A stretch of DNA of 64,000 nucleotides from Peltaster fructicola (Eukaryota; Ascomycota; Dothideomycetes), in assembly GCA_001592805.2 (NCBI GenBank), contig CP051140.1, forward strand, positions 2,853,501-2,917,500, in the 5' to 3' direction. The stretch's first letter is position 1. Every line of letters starts with the position of its first letter. Below the pieces are notes generated by a model, which was not told the DNA's origin, did no database searches, and saw only the letters and a list, made by a program, of their open reading frames with translations. Of the stretch, positions 9,715 through 19,322 are shown in pieces. Both the position numbers and the translations under genes were made by a program.

Positions 9715-11724
9715 CTATTGACGAAAGCCATCACCTTGATCTAACGGCGGTCTTGACTGTCGCTCGTCAGGAAAGGAACTCCATCCATCATTGCCTGCCG
9801 AAGCTGGAAAGGCAGAGTAGGCACTTCGGCGGCGCTCATCATATAACGGTTGGCTTCGCTGAGATGGAAAGCTTGTGCCTAGGGTCGGTAGTTGTGGTGG
9901 CATGTTGACATTTGAGTACTCGTTTTGACCAGATCTAGTCGGTATTGGCCTACCACGCGAATCGTCTGGATGGGTGCTCGGTACTGTCTGTCGTCTAGAC
10001 TGGCGTCTGTCACTGTCATCTACGTCCGAGCCTGCTCGCGGATATGCTGCCGAGGATTGATGAGTACCATCGTAACCACCGGTATCACTTCGTGCATATG
10101 AGCTGCCACTGTTGCGTGGAAAGTTGTTGTTGTAGCTTACAGGCGGTGCCGTGCCTGGTCCAGTCGGCATACGACTTCGGCTCACGCTTGGCTGTGGATT
10201 GGGTGCGCCGTATGAGCTTCCCACATTCTGCCGTGTAGGACGATAAGACTCTTCTGGTCTACTTTGTCGATCTGGAGGCGATTCATGGTATTTGCCAGTT
10301 CCTTCTCTCGCGGTGTATGGCTTGCGTTCGCGCTCGATAGGTGCAGCTGGAGTTGCAAAGTCTTCATTCTCGAAGGAATTAGAGTTCGCACGCCTAGAGT
10401 AAGGCATCCTCCTGCGTTCTGGCACCTGTGCGGGAGGAGATATCACGTCCGCCTCTTGAGCTTGAGGTGGTGGAGGGGGCGGAAGAGAGGTAGGATTTCT
10501 GAGTTGAATCCTTGGTTCATGTGCCATACTTGCAGTCAACCTTTGTGCTGCATGGACATTGGATCTCTGAGGTAGAAGTCTTCTGGATAGCTCTTTGGGA
10601 AACCTGAATTTACGGTCCACAGCGCTCGACACCGGCATCTGCTTGACGGCTTCACTCAAGCGCTGGTACTCGTGGTCAGGATGTGCCTGGATGAGACAGG
10701 TCATGAAAGTTGCGAAGCCTCGCGGTGTGAGTGCTGGGACGTTGGGTGCACTGTGGTTGGGAACCTGAACCAGATGATGCTCCGCCAGGAGCCTTTGGTA
10801 GATTGTACTAAGTGATGTGCTTGAGACCTGTGTGAAGATAACATGCCACGGATACTGCTCGTCTGGCAAGGCAGTCTCGTGGAAGAAACGCTGCATTTTG
10901 ACTGGTGTCACAACCAGACTGTCCTTCGGCTCATACTCCTCGATCAGGTGTAATGCTAAGCCGCGCAGGAAGTGTGCAAGGCGAGGTTGTGGATCCCCAT
11001 TTCTGTCAAAGAGTGGTTCCCACGCTCTCTCGACTCCTGTCACATCATCCCAGTCTGAAAAGGTCGGAGACGACGCGAGGGAGTCAACACGCTTCTGCGA
11101 GGTATTGCTCATCGTCTTGTACAGTGGTTCTACGCCACTTCCTGCTCTACTAGAGCGTCCAGCTGTCGAAGATGGTCTTGGAGTGGCTTCATCACGCATG
11201 TCTCGATGAGAGTCACCCTCCTCAATGTCAAGTTCTCCACTGGGGATCATGGGCTCAGGTGAGCCGATCCCACTTCTGGTTGATCGTCCTCTTTCTTGTG
11301 ACACCTGACGGCTGTGTCTGGATGTAAATGATGCAACGCTTGACTGAGTGGGCGAGCGAGGCTCAGTCTCCTGCGAGGCAAGAGGTGGAGGGTACGATGT
11401 GCCGAGATCCTGTCTCGAGAGCTTCTCCGCTACCAGTACTACGATCTTGTCAAGCAAAGTGGGATCAATGTGAGGATCGACTGGTGCTTGGCTGATGGAC
11501 TCGCTGAACGCGCTTCCGACTGCATCGTGGATGGGCTGTGGTTGATGTAGGACAGGTCTTGGTCGCGAGGGCGCACGAGAACTGTGCCGCGAGGACGTAG
11601 TCGATCGTGCTGGTAATGAATCATGATCACTCTGCTGCGACTGGTCATCTGGAGAGATGTGCTGTGAGATTCGTCGTGGATCTGGAGGGAGAGGTGGTGA
11701 TATTGCGCGTCGGTAGTCTGCCAT
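9715..11724 (-). CDS. DUF7514-like fungal protein
   Basis: One exon, 669 residues. The N-terminal 225 residues are Ser/Pro/Arg-rich and disordered. Residues about 230-387 form the only ordered block, from 'AWEPLFDRNGDPQPRLAHFL' through 'YPWHVIFTQVSSTSLSTIY' and 'LIQAHPDHEYQRLSEAV' to 'FRFPKELSRRLLP'. I recognise this as the fungal domain named DUF7514, from memory. The C-terminal 280 residues are again disordered, rich in Arg, Ser, Tyr and Pro. No catalytic motif is visible. Proteins with this layout are widespread in filamentous ascomycetes but uncharacterised. The ATG at 11724 is the first in frame. It is transcribed in the same direction as YMR1, 342 bases upstream. Confidence 0.8.
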   Translation of the reverse strand: MADYRRAISPPLPPDPRRISQHISPDDQSQQSDHDSLPARSTTSSRHSSRAPSRPRPVLHQPQPIHDAVGSAFSESISQAPVDPHIDPTLLDKIVVLVAEKLSRQDLGTSYPPPLASQETEPRSPTQSSVASFTSRHSRQVSQERGRSTRSGIGSPEPMIPSGELDIEEGDSHRDMRDEATPRPSSTAGRSSRAGSGVEPLYKTMSNTSQKRVDSLASSPTFSDWDDVTGVERAWEPLFDRNGDPQPRLAHFLRGLALHLIEEYEPKDSLVVTPVKMQRFFHETALPDEQYPWHVIFTQVSSTSLSTIYQRLLAEHHLVQVPNHSAPNVPALTPRGFATFMTCLIQAHPDHEYQRLSEAVKQMPVSSAVDRKFRFPKELSRRLLPQRSNVHAAQRLTASMAHEPRIQLRNPTSLPPPPPPQAQEADVISPPAQVPERRRMPYSRRANSNSFENEDFATPAAPIERERKPYTAREGTGKYHESPPDRQSRPEESYRPTRQNVGSSYGAPNPQPSVSRSRMPTGPGTAPPVSYNNNFPRNSGSSYARSDTGGYDGTHQSSAAYPRAGSDVDDSDRRQSRRQTVPSTHPDDSRGRPIPTRSGQNEYSNVNMPPQLPTLGTSFPSQRSQPLYDERRRSAYSAFPASAGNDGWSSFPDERQSRPPLDQGDGFRQ

Positions 11725-13572
11725 TGTGCCCAATGATGCAATGTTTAAGCCAATCGGAGGCTACCTGCATGTGACGTGCATGCGACTGCCGGAGTTCGTG
11801 CGTATAGATGTGAATGTCTTGTCAGGGTGTGAATGTATACTGAAGATCGATCTTGTCTGGAGTCGAGGAAGTATTGAGTATCGTTCAGGATCTTTGCTAC
11901 GTTGCTTGTTGCAATAGCATAGCTGTCAAGGGCGGCTAGGCGCCTTCAGCCTCGTGGGCGAATGTTGTTATGGAGAGGGGTCCAAGGATGGATCTGTTAT
12001 GTTTTGCAGGACGCCTCTGCAGCGCGATCACGCAATAACAACTTGCGTTCGAATTTGCGCTCGTTGTGCTTCTTGTGTCTCTGAGAGAAGACCTGCCTGA
12101 GAGAGTCGAACAGGCTCGTGAAGGTCACTCGCTCGAAGTGGCTGAAATTGTTCTACGTCATATGTGAAGGCTGGCAAAACGGTCAGGGACCACCGGCTGT
12201 CACTCTGTACAGATGAGTGACGCGCGAGTGCCGTAGGGACTAGGAGAGGAAGAAAAGCAATAGGTGTCGAAACGTTTAGCGGTTGGATCTTGTGAGGCAA
12301 GGAAATGTCATCAAGACTCGCTAGGAGCATCGAAAGACCGCGCATGTCGTGGTTATATGTTATGTTGGCGCAGTGCTCTTGCTCGCTGTCCTTTTGCGAC
12401 CACGCGGCACAAGAGCCTTGCGAAGGTCGCCAAGGACAGTCCACATACTACTTACAGTGTAGTCTGGCTGGTATAGAATGATGCGATTGGATACTGCTGT
12501 GATAGCAGAGCTCGTGGTGTGCAGATACCGCATATAAGAGCACGCAAAGTGCCGATCGTGGGCCAAGATCATTCGTACACCCATCTTTTACGCCCCGTTA
12601 TGAGGAGCTCTTCGAAAGGCTCGGCCCTTCGATACGGCATGCGTGGCTTATGCAAACTGTTCACCGGTGCGTCTTGGATGGTCGTGGCCTGATGGAATCC
12701 TTATCTTTCGTCATACATCATGCCATGTGCTGCCCAGCGTGTCACGATCGGCGTACGTGCCGCCATGGACCTCTGCGTACATGTTGCGTATGACTGAGGA
12801 ACCGAAATAGCATCAGGCCATGTTTCCTGATCCTGAAAACCGAGGTGAAACAGTATGGTGTGCGGTGAAGGGCACAGAATGTGTTCATTGGTGACCTCGT
12901 GCAGCGAGCCAGTGTCGGAGTGAAGCAGATGAAACAGCGCCAGAAGGCCAGCTGGGCCCTCGATAGGTTCGCTTGCACGCCAAGCCCAGAATAGGTATAG
13001 AGTGGCAATGCGTAAGCGCGCGTATGGAGACCTTTGAGACCACTGTCTCATACACGCCGCATGCTCGACAAAGAGTTGTAGGCATTGTCACGCCTCAAGG
13101 CTCTCCGACTCCTGCTTTGTCGCCTCGAGACTGCTGCCGGTGCCGCGAACTTGTGGGCAGACGAGGCGTGAAAACATCATCATCATCAGCAACACTGCCG
13201 CCGGATCCTTGTCGAACGACCACCAACCATATGTACCGAGAGCAACACTTTGATTGACGATCCTGCAAGAGAATACTACCGCAGTACCCACACACTTTCT
13301 TTTCACTGACGCGCCGCCATTCCTTCCTACTGTCGCCGAGCGCACATACTGCCAGTCTCTCACAAATCCGCCCCCTGCTACGCCGCACCTTCGTACACTA
13401 CATGCCCTTATAGCATAGGTTGGCCTGTGGCCCGGTAGCAGACAGCGTGTCAAGAACTCCTAGGCCGGCCAGCACTCATCGCTGGTCTTGAGGACACCTA
13501 GGCAGTCGTGTGCCATAAGGTATACCATCTCAACCTTGGGGCCAGTACCCAGAAATACACATCACACACAAC
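11725..13572. other. Long divergent intergenic region upstream of STE11
   Basis: This 1.85-kb stretch lies between divergent genes and is the largest promoter/leader interval on the left half. Regulatory MAPKKK genes often have long leaders, and several short ATG frames here could act as upstream ORFs. A CATCAT microsatellite occurs near 13175. Frames on both strands (for example minus 12028-12444 and 12701-13051) lack support. I see no RNA gene. Confidence 0.45.
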
Positions 13573-16341
13573 ATGGCTGCAGTCGCGTCTCGACAGCCAT
13601 ACCCGGCCCCCTTATCAGCGACCATGTCGCAACCTCATTATCGAGTGGCAGGCACCACTCAGCCTGTCCAACATGCACACAACATGTTTACCAGTCCGAC
13701 GGAGTCGGAGTTCTCAGAGTCATACAGAGAGACTCCAGACACATCAGCACAAGAGTGGGACGAAGCACGAGTCAGCGACTGGCTCAAAGATATTAACTGC
13801 GCTCAGTACATCGAACTTTTCAGGAGGAACAACATCACAGGCGAGAATCTTATGGATATGGACCAGAACATGCTGAAAGAGATCGGCGTGAAGAAGATCG
13901 GTGACAGAGTCCGACTAGGCACACAAGTGAAGGTGCTTCGCAGCAACATCTACAAGAGAGGGAGCAAACGAAGTCACAACCGTAACTCCCTGGCTATACT
14001 TGATGGTAATGCGCAGTTTACACCTCCTTCGTCTGGTTCACCACGGACGCTACACGTATCACGACCCCCTGGCAAGCTCGAGAGGCGCATCTCACGACAG
14101 TATAGTGGTGACATCAAGGCACTCTCGCGGCCTGTGTCGCCTATGGTCGACCAGGAGAATAGGGCGAGGACGGCACGCAACGGCATGCCAAGTCCTCTAG
14201 ATCCATCACGAAAAGATCCCAACGCTTACATCGCACAGCCGGCCAGATACATTGCGCAGACCCCACGAACACAGATTGACACACCTCAGACTGCTCGCTT
14301 TGCGACAGTACGCTCAGCACCATCACTTGACAATATCAATACAACCAATGTCATTGGCGCATTGCCCAACGACAAACCTCTGATCCGAGTCATCTACGAC
14401 AACGGCACATCCTCAGTTGTCGACATTGGTGGCTTTCGCAATGCGGAGGATATCGTCAAGACATCCCTGAGAAAAGGCGGTCTCAACGAGAACCATGTTA
14501 GATCATACTGCTTCTATGTTCTCGATGGCACAGATCCAGACCCGGCTTTCTGCCGCCGCATCAGTGAGGCCGAGCTGGTCAAGCTCTCCAACGACCGCGT
14601 CCGCAGCGAACGTGGTCGACTCCTGCTTAGGAAGATACATGCTGGCACTCCTGACGGTGATCAGCTGAGAGCAGCGGCGAGGATAGCAGAGCAACAACTC
14701 CCTTCGCCTCCTGCTATCGAGGTGCAAATTCCATCAAGGAACAAGAAGGGCGTCAGCGAGCCACTCCAACCTCACAGCTACCCACTATCGCCCGCGAGTG
14801 AGCAGCAGCTCAACACATACTTCGAAACACAATCCGATCTATCTCGTAATGTCAGTGTCAGCACCACCGCCTCAGCACGAGCACGAAAACTCAAAGACTT
14901 CTACGGCGCCCGTCCTCCAACCGAGCTGATCACACAAGATCTGCAATCATACTTCCCAGAAGTCGCCAAAGAAGAGATGGACCGCACAGTCCGCATGTCA
15001 GTCCGTCGGTCGGTGCGCATGAGCAAAGCACTCAGCCGGCTGAGCATTGCAAGTAATATCAGCATGAACAGCATGATTGACAAGGATGCACCACCGATAC
15101 CGTCAATAGCAGACTCCTGGCTGGCAGGTTCTGGCAAACCAATACCTCGGCCGCTGAGTGTTGTCAGGCTCGCTCAAGCAAGCCGCGGATATCGAGACTC
15201 GATTGCAAGCAGCATGCTGGAGCCACTTGACGAAGAGTCGCCACTGGAACCAAACAGGAAGAGTTATGTGTCCATGAGTGGTGATGATGGCTCGGATGGA
15301 CTTATGCGAAGCACTGCAAGTATCAACGATGCAGAGGGCAGCACTGTCATGCAGCCTTATTATGACGGCAACAGCTCCCCCGAACATACGGAGGGTGGAA
15401 GCTTCAACTCCCGCCTGTCACAGTTCATCGCTGAAGATGGCGAAGAACCTGACGAGGAGCTTATGCAGCATCTCGAGAAGGACAACTGGGACGATCTGAA
15501 ATACATGAAGGGAGCTATGATCGGTCAAGGTAGTTTCGGCACGGTCTTCCTTGCTCTACATGCTGTCACTGCAGAACTGATGGCTGTGAAACAAGTCGAG
15601 ATGCCGTCGAGCGGAGCCATGGACGCCAAGAAGACCAACATGGTCGAGGCACTAAAGCATGAGATCTCTTTGCTGAAAGAGCTCAAGCATCCAAACATTG
15701 TCCGCTACCTTGGATCTAACTCTGACAATGAGCATTTGAACATTTTTCTGGAATACGTCGCTGGAGGCTCTGTTGCAACAATGCTTGTCAACTATGGTTC
15801 TCTCAATGAGCTGCTCATTTGCAACTTCGTACGACAAATCCTTGCCGGACTCAACTACCTTCACTGCCAAGAGATCATCCACCGTGACATCAAGGGCGCA
15901 AATATCCTTGTGGACAACATGGGCACTGTGAAGATTTCCGACTTCGGCATATCAAAGCGAGTCGAGGCCTCAACATTGCTCAGCAACCAGCCTAAAGGCA
16001 GAGGTGGACCTAGAGTCTCACTGCAAGGCAGCGTGTTCTGGATGGCACCTGAGGTCGTCCGCCAGACAGCGTACACCAAGAAGGCAGACATCTGGTCCTT
16101 GGGGTGTCTCGTGGTTGAGATGTTCACAGGCAGCCATCCACATCCGAACCTCACACAACTACAGGCACTGTTCAAGATTGGTCATTCTGGCGTCAATGCA
16201 GAGGCCGCCAAGCCTGATCTTCCTGAAGGTGCGAGCAAGGCAGCCAAAGACTTCTTGTCGAGAACTTTCGAGATCGAGCACGAGAAGCGTCCTACCGCAG
16301 CGGAACTCCTTGTCAGCGAGTTTTGCATGCAGAAAGTCTGA
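13573..16341 (+). CDS. STE11: MAP kinase kinase kinase Ste11/SteC
   Basis: A single 922-residue exon with the full Ste11 architecture: SAM domain (about 61-124, 'VSDWLKDINCAQYIELF'), Ras-association-like domain (about 267-355, 'PLIRVIYDNGTSSVVDIGGF'), disordered linker, and kinase domain (about 640-920). The kinase keeps the glycine loop 'GQGSFGTVF', Lys673 in AVKQ, the HRDIKGAN loop with Asp772, and DFGISK. In fungi it receives signals from Ste20/Ste50 and phosphorylates Ste7-type MAPKKs in pheromone, filamentation and infection pathways; the SAM domain pairs with Ste50. All key catalytic residues are present. A second ATG at codon 18 could also serve as start. It is convergent with CTF8. 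Confidence 0.96.
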   Translation: MAAVASRQPYPAPLSATMSQPHYRVAGTTQPVQHAHNMFTSPTESEFSESYRETPDTSAQEWDEARVSDWLKDINCAQYIELFRRNNITGENLMDMDQNMLKEIGVKKIGDRVRLGTQVKVLRSNIYKRGSKRSHNRNSLAILDGNAQFTPPSSGSPRTLHVSRPPGKLERRISRQYSGDIKALSRPVSPMVDQENRARTARNGMPSPLDPSRKDPNAYIAQPARYIAQTPRTQIDTPQTARFATVRSAPSLDNINTTNVIGALPNDKPLIRVIYDNGTSSVVDIGGFRNAEDIVKTSLRKGGLNENHVRSYCFYVLDGTDPDPAFCRRISEAELVKLSNDRVRSERGRLLLRKIHAGTPDGDQLRAAARIAEQQLPSPPAIEVQIPSRNKKGVSEPLQPHSYPLSPASEQQLNTYFETQSDLSRNVSVSTTASARARKLKDFYGARPPTELITQDLQSYFPEVAKEEMDRTVRMSVRRSVRMSKALSRLSIASNISMNSMIDKDAPPIPSIADSWLAGSGKPIPRPLSVVRLAQASRGYRDSIASSMLEPLDEESPLEPNRKSYVSMSGDDGSDGLMRSTASINDAEGSTVMQPYYDGNSSPEHTEGGSFNSRLSQFIAEDGEEPDEELMQHLEKDNWDDLKYMKGAMIGQGSFGTVFLALHAVTAELMAVKQVEMPSSGAMDAKKTNMVEALKHEISLLKELKHPNIVRYLGSNSDNEHLNIFLEYVAGGSVATMLVNYGSLNELLICNFVRQILAGLNYLHCQEIIHRDIKGANILVDNMGTVKISDFGISKRVEASTLLSNQPKGRGGPRVSLQGSVFWMAPEVVRQTAYTKKADIWSLGCLVVEMFTGSHPHPNLTQLQALFKIGHSGVNAEAAKPDLPEGASKAAKDFLSRTFEIEHEKRPTAAELLVSEFCMQKV

Positions 16342-17412
16342 GACGTTCACTCTAGGTGCGCTTCGGTCAGCGAGAGTGATAGCATTGAGCTTGTCTTCAG
16401 GAAGAGGAACACGATGTGTCAATTTGTACGCATGGCCTGACGAACACATATATGAAGCTATGCATAACGAGGCAAGAAAACAGCCTGTAATACATTCCGT
16501 CCTCGATGTCCCTTGATCCTTGCCGTCCTTGTTGACTCCATGTCATCGCTGTGGTGCTGTGTCTCTGTAGAATCTCAGTTCTGTGCAGGTGCCCCTGGGA
16601 GTATGTTGCCCAACGACCGTACTGAAGAACTTTGCAGGTTGAGATGATCAAGTACGACTCATCAGTTCTCACAGCTATTGCCCGAAGTAGTATCCCATTA
16701 CTCAGGTAAGGCTCATGCCATAGATCCTCATCGATGTATCGGGAATCGATTGTGTCCATTGGCAGACTTGACGACCTTCAAGACGAGTGAGCGGAATTGT
16801 CTCCTATCTTTAAGCAAGAATATCGACATAGACCGCTATTGCTATAGCGGAGATCGTCATATCCACCAGCAGACCTGGCGACCTTGACGACTGTCGTTGA
16901 TTCTTAGCAGTCCAGCAAGGATGTCGATATAGATTCCTATCTCTGTATTGTGGACTTCCTCTAAGACACCTCCGAGTCAGTAGCAGGTGTCGCCAGAGAT
17001 GCTTCAGATCGTGAATGAGGATGTTGTTGTATTGAGACCAAAGCTATACGGACTCTCTATCTCTGTTGAGCTTTCTCTGTCCTCAAGCAGTGACATCGTT
17101 ATGTGTCCCTGAGAACGCGTTGAGACTGTGGTTACAGCGACTTGACTGCTTCTCTTCGTAACGACTTGTAGTGTTGGTATCCTCCGTAGTGTAAGGTCAA
17201 ATTCTCACAACCAGATGGAGCATTTTCCTTTGCGAAGTCGCACCTTTAGCAGAAATGTAGCTCCGTATGATGTCGTCGAGCCCTGAGCCAAGTCTGGGAG
17301 CGCTGGGTCAATGAATGACCAAGGCCAATGCAAGATGCACCGAGGACAATGGTAGCTTGATGCTACTTGGTGCCTGAGCTGCAAGCCGCTGATCATTTAC
17401 AAGAGCCTTGAA
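16342..17412. other. Intergenic between convergent STE11 and CTF8
   Basis: About 1.07 kb where only 3' ends meet, unusually long for a convergent gap. It holds no supported ORF. Between about 16750 and 16960 there is a weak, roughly 105-base direct duplication: 'tgtccattggcagac' recurs as 'tatccaccagcagac', and 'atatcgacatagac' as 'atgtcgatatagat'. The differences are largely transitions. Confidence 0.4.
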
Positions 17413-17832
17413 TCAAGCTTCGAGTGTGGTGCCGAAAGGTTCTGGCCTATGTGTGAACATTATCTTGTAGTAAATAATATCAACCACCTCGAGATCCTCC
17501 TCAGCAGACGACTCCTGCTTTCTGAGGACAGCCACGGGATTAGGCAGTTTCTTCAGCTCCCCAGTGAGACGTTGATTGTTACCAACGTAGAGGTGTACCT
17601 TCTTTTGCCAGCTCGTCGACTCGACGGCATCTGCAGCGTTGTACAATGGGAAGGAGAGTTTTCCGATGTTAATCGCTGGTTGGCCGCCATCATCATTGTC
17701 GGAGATCGTGCTGTTCAGGGTCCCTTGTATCTCCAACAGAGCGAGTCCGCTTGGCGTTTTGACGATGCCCGGCAGAGGGTTGTCGACAGGGCTCGAAACG
17801 CTTGTCGTCGGAAAGATATTGATCTTGCCCAT
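17413..17832 (-). CDS. CTF8: Ctf8, subunit of the Ctf18 alternative clamp loader
   Basis: One exon, 139 residues. Ctf8 pairs with Dcc1 and Ctf18 in the RFC-like complex that loads or unloads PCNA and supports sister-chromatid cohesion. Recognition rests on 'TPSGLALLEIQGTL', 'IGKLSFPLY', 'KKVHLYVGNNQRLTGELKKL' and the C-terminal 'VDIIYYKIMFTHRPEP', all hallmarks of the family. The length is typical of fungal Ctf8. It lies 177 bases downstream of SEC17 in the same orientation, so the two may be closely spaced transcripts. An alternative product is unlikely. Confidence 0.93.
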   Translation of the reverse strand: MGKINIFPTTSVSSPVDNPLPGIVKTPSGLALLEIQGTLNSTISDNDDGGQPAINIGKLSFPLYNAADAVESTSWQKKVHLYVGNNQRLTGELKKLPNPVAVLRKQESSAEEDLEVVDIIYYKIMFTHRPEPFGTTLEA

Positions 17833-18009
17833 GGTGTATGGCGAGTGCTGAACGTTAAGTCAAGGCGTCAAAGTAAACAATACGCATGTTTCATACTGCG
17901 CGCGTACATTTATGACTGCTGCACAATCATCATTCACACAGAGTGTTCTGTATCATCAGTTTCTTCTCGTAGATCATGCTCGTGAGGCTACCTGGCATAC
18001 ATTCGCCAT

Positions 18010-18986
18010 CTATGCAAAGTCTTCGCCCTTCTCTTCTATGTTCTCCTTGACCCGCAGTAAGAGGGTTGTCTTCCACTTGTCCAGCTTGCTCATCTGATCA
18101 TACTGGAATAGCTTATCTGCGAACTTCTCCTGATCACCTTCTTCTACAGCTTCCGCCAGGTCGACAAGCAGCTGGTGCTCTCGAGTCGATGTGAACGTGG
18201 GGTCGAGGTCGCGATACGACTCCAGTGCTCTGTTCGTCGCTACACTGTCGTTCATAGCCAAGTGACATATTCCGCTCTTGAGCAGATACTCCTTGACAGA
18301 CCACTTCATAAGGTTGTTGTTGATAGCCGACTTTGCTGCTCGTTCGTAGTTTGCTATCGCCTTGGTGTAGTCAGCTGCTAGTGCTGAGAGGTCGGCCAGC
18401 TTCAAGTAGAGCTTGTTTGCGAGCCTGTAATTGTCAGTTTTGCCTAGTGCTGCATGTCTTGTACTCACGCCTCAGCATTGTCATTCTCATACCATCCTGC
18501 GGCCATTTCATACGCCTCAGCTGCTCTCTTCGCATCGCCAATTTCCACCTCATACAGCTCGGCCACGTTCTGCTTGTGTCCTGCTGCTCGTCTGAAGTTG
18601 CCCTTCAATGTGTAATGCTGAATGGCCTGCTCCAAGCATCTTGCTGCATCCTCGGGATCATCTTTTCGGTATGCCTTGAACGCTTCTGTGAGGGTGTTGG
18701 CGGCATCATCTGGCTCGTTCAGCTTCGACTGCTGTATCGAAGCAGCTTTCTCGAAACACTGTCCGGCTTCTTTGCCTGCTTTCTGCATGCGAAATGCGTT
18801 CGCGGCTTGTGTATACAACTCGACTGCATTTTCCAGCTTCTCCGTCTTGCCACCGAAGAATGAGAACCCACCGCCGGCTGATTGTGCAGCCTTGTCGGCC
18901 TGGAGCGATAATGTTAGTGATGCGACTCGCTATAGGTAACTTTGCGATCCCACCTTCTGGAGTATGGCTCGCGGATCTTGAGCCAT
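18010..18986 (-). CDS. SEC17: Alpha-SNAP (Sec17), SNARE disassembly adaptor
   Basis: Three exons (18986-18954, 18899-18469, 18424-18010) give 292 residues, exactly the usual length. Alpha-SNAP bridges SNARE bundles and the ATPase Sec18/NSF for disassembly after membrane fusion. It is a superhelix of TPR-like helical pairs; 'AVELYTQAANAFRMQK', 'GQCFEKAASIQQ' and 'GNFRRAAGHKQNVAELYE' are clear repeats. The N-terminal 'GGGFSFFGG' forms the membrane-binding loop, and the C-terminus keeps the acidic/leucine tail needed to stimulate the ATPase. Introns are 54 and 44 nt; both joins hold frame. It shares a 336-base divergent promoter with the Mus7 gene. Confidence 0.96.
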
Positions 18987-19322
18987 GATGTCGAGGAGTG
19001 ATAAGTAGTATGGACTGATGACCGAGTGGCAGTCTGTGAAGTCTTATACTGCTGGACAGCTTTGTTGTCCAACAGCTGTAACGTGTGCTATGTTGTTGCA
19101 ATGAGGGTCCTGCTGCTATTCGTAGCACATGCAGCTACATCATCTGTTGCGCCACAGACGGTCTGTGCCGATTGTGGCTAGACAGACTAACGAATCACCA
19201 TAGACGCGTCCCTAAATCGCAAAGCTCGTCCACGTCGATACAACCGTATGCCAGATCCTCATGCAGATGTTTGACTTTGCACGAAACCTGAGACAGTCTT
19301 CCAAGCATGAATAGCTGCTCAC
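18987..19322. promoter_or_regulatory. Divergent promoter between SEC17 and MUS7
   Basis: The starts of SEC17 (minus) and the Mus7-family gene (plus) are only 336 bases apart, so this segment must carry both promoters. I see no element I can name with confidence. Confidence 0.5.

Noticed and set aside
12028-12444. Minus-strand frame in the STE11 upstream region
   Set aside because: It lacks an ATG start at its beginning and overlaps other chance frames; no domain is visible.
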